A stretch of 6,258 nucleotides of DNA from Flavobacteriales bacterium (GTDB lineage: Bacteria > Bacteroidota > Bacteroidia > Flavobacteriales_D > Crocinitomicaceae): positions 1 through 6,258 of the forward strand of contig RFNX01000302.1 in assembly GCA_009926905.1 (NCBI GenBank), given 5' to 3'. Positions within the stretch are counted from its first letter, which is position 1. Each line of letters starts with the position of its first letter. This document shows, piece after piece, positions 6,145 through 6,258 of this stretch. Under the pieces are notes generated by a model, which saw only the letters and a program-made list of their open reading frames with translations, did no database searches and had not been told where the DNA came from. A program made the translations under genes and the position numbers.

Positions 6145-6258
6145 TTAGTTTTTATCTTCCTCATTATATTGTTTATCCTCTTCTGCATCTTCCTCTTCCT
6201 CAAGCGGATCTTTCTTTTTATTAATCCCGAATGGTCTATATGAAATTCCAACCCAAAT
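6145..6258 (-). CDS. 3' end of a gene, probable outer-membrane beta-barrel protein with acidic tail
   Basis: Thirty-seven codons and a TAA are visible on the minus strand; the rest lies beyond the window. The first residues (IWVGISYRPFG) look like the last strand of a beta-barrel and resemble the final strand of the nearby barrel protein (YWLGTNIALTYRF). They are followed by INKKK and a tail with 12 acidic residues in 21 (DPLEEEEDAEEDKQYNEEDKN is split here as DPLEEEEDAEED and KQYNEEDKN). The frame is open throughout and ends 20 bases before the sigma GTG. The family call rests on one strand only and is weak; that it is coding is likely because of direction, spacing and the open frame to the window edge. 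Confidence 0.6.
   Translation of the reverse strand: MWVGISYRPFGINKKKDPLEEEEDAEEDKQYNEEDKN

Noticed and set aside
6058..6243. Plus-strand open frame with a hydrophobic product
   Set aside because: It runs antisense across the sigma gene start and the upstream acidic tail; the Leu/Phe/Ile-rich product is what antisense Glu/Asp/Lys codons give.

Overview
The window looks like a low-GC Bacteroidota chromosome, probably of the Flavobacteriia/Crocinitomicaceae type. The grounds are strong A+T bias, start sites without a clear Shine-Dalgarno sequence, a type IX secretion (T9SS) C-terminal sorting domain, and an ECF sigma factor followed by a membrane-anchored outer-membrane beta-barrel protein. 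All five recognisable genes lie on the minus strand, so transcription runs from high to low coordinates.

Reading in that direction: (i) 6258-6145 is the 3' end of a gene whose last beta-strand resembles an outer-membrane barrel and is followed by a very acidic tail. (ii) 6124-5549 is an ECF sigma-70 factor with a GTG start. (iii) 5547-3913 starts one base after the sigma stop. It encodes an anti-sigma-like cytoplasmic N-terminus, one transmembrane helix, a linker of about 230 residues and a C-terminal beta-barrel. (iv) 3842-930 encodes a 970-residue secreted protein with a signal peptide, 16 SBBP-type beta-propeller repeats and a T9SS sorting domain. (v) 919-1 is the 5' part of a gene that runs out of the window. 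It starts 10 bases after the previous stop and encodes a P-loop NTPase of the SIMIBI (BioD/MobB/DUF1611-like) type with an extra N-terminal domain.

Non-coding gaps are 20, 1, 70 and 10 bases, so the genes could form one transcription unit. The 70-base gap before the secreted protein is the only place for an internal promoter or operator, and it holds a 20-base imperfect palindrome. I saw no RNA gene, insertion sequence, CRISPR array or strong terminator.

The two most notable observations follow. First, the 16 repeats form two co-linear sets of eight with a constant offset of about 430 residues, which suggests two tandem eight-bladed propellers made by one large internal duplication. Second, the sigma partner appears to join an inner-membrane anti-sigma module and an outer-membrane barrel in one polypeptide, a possible single-protein trans-envelope sensor. 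A working model, which is inference only, is that the barrel senses a surface state, releases the sigma factor, and the sigma factor controls its own cluster including the secreted propeller protein.
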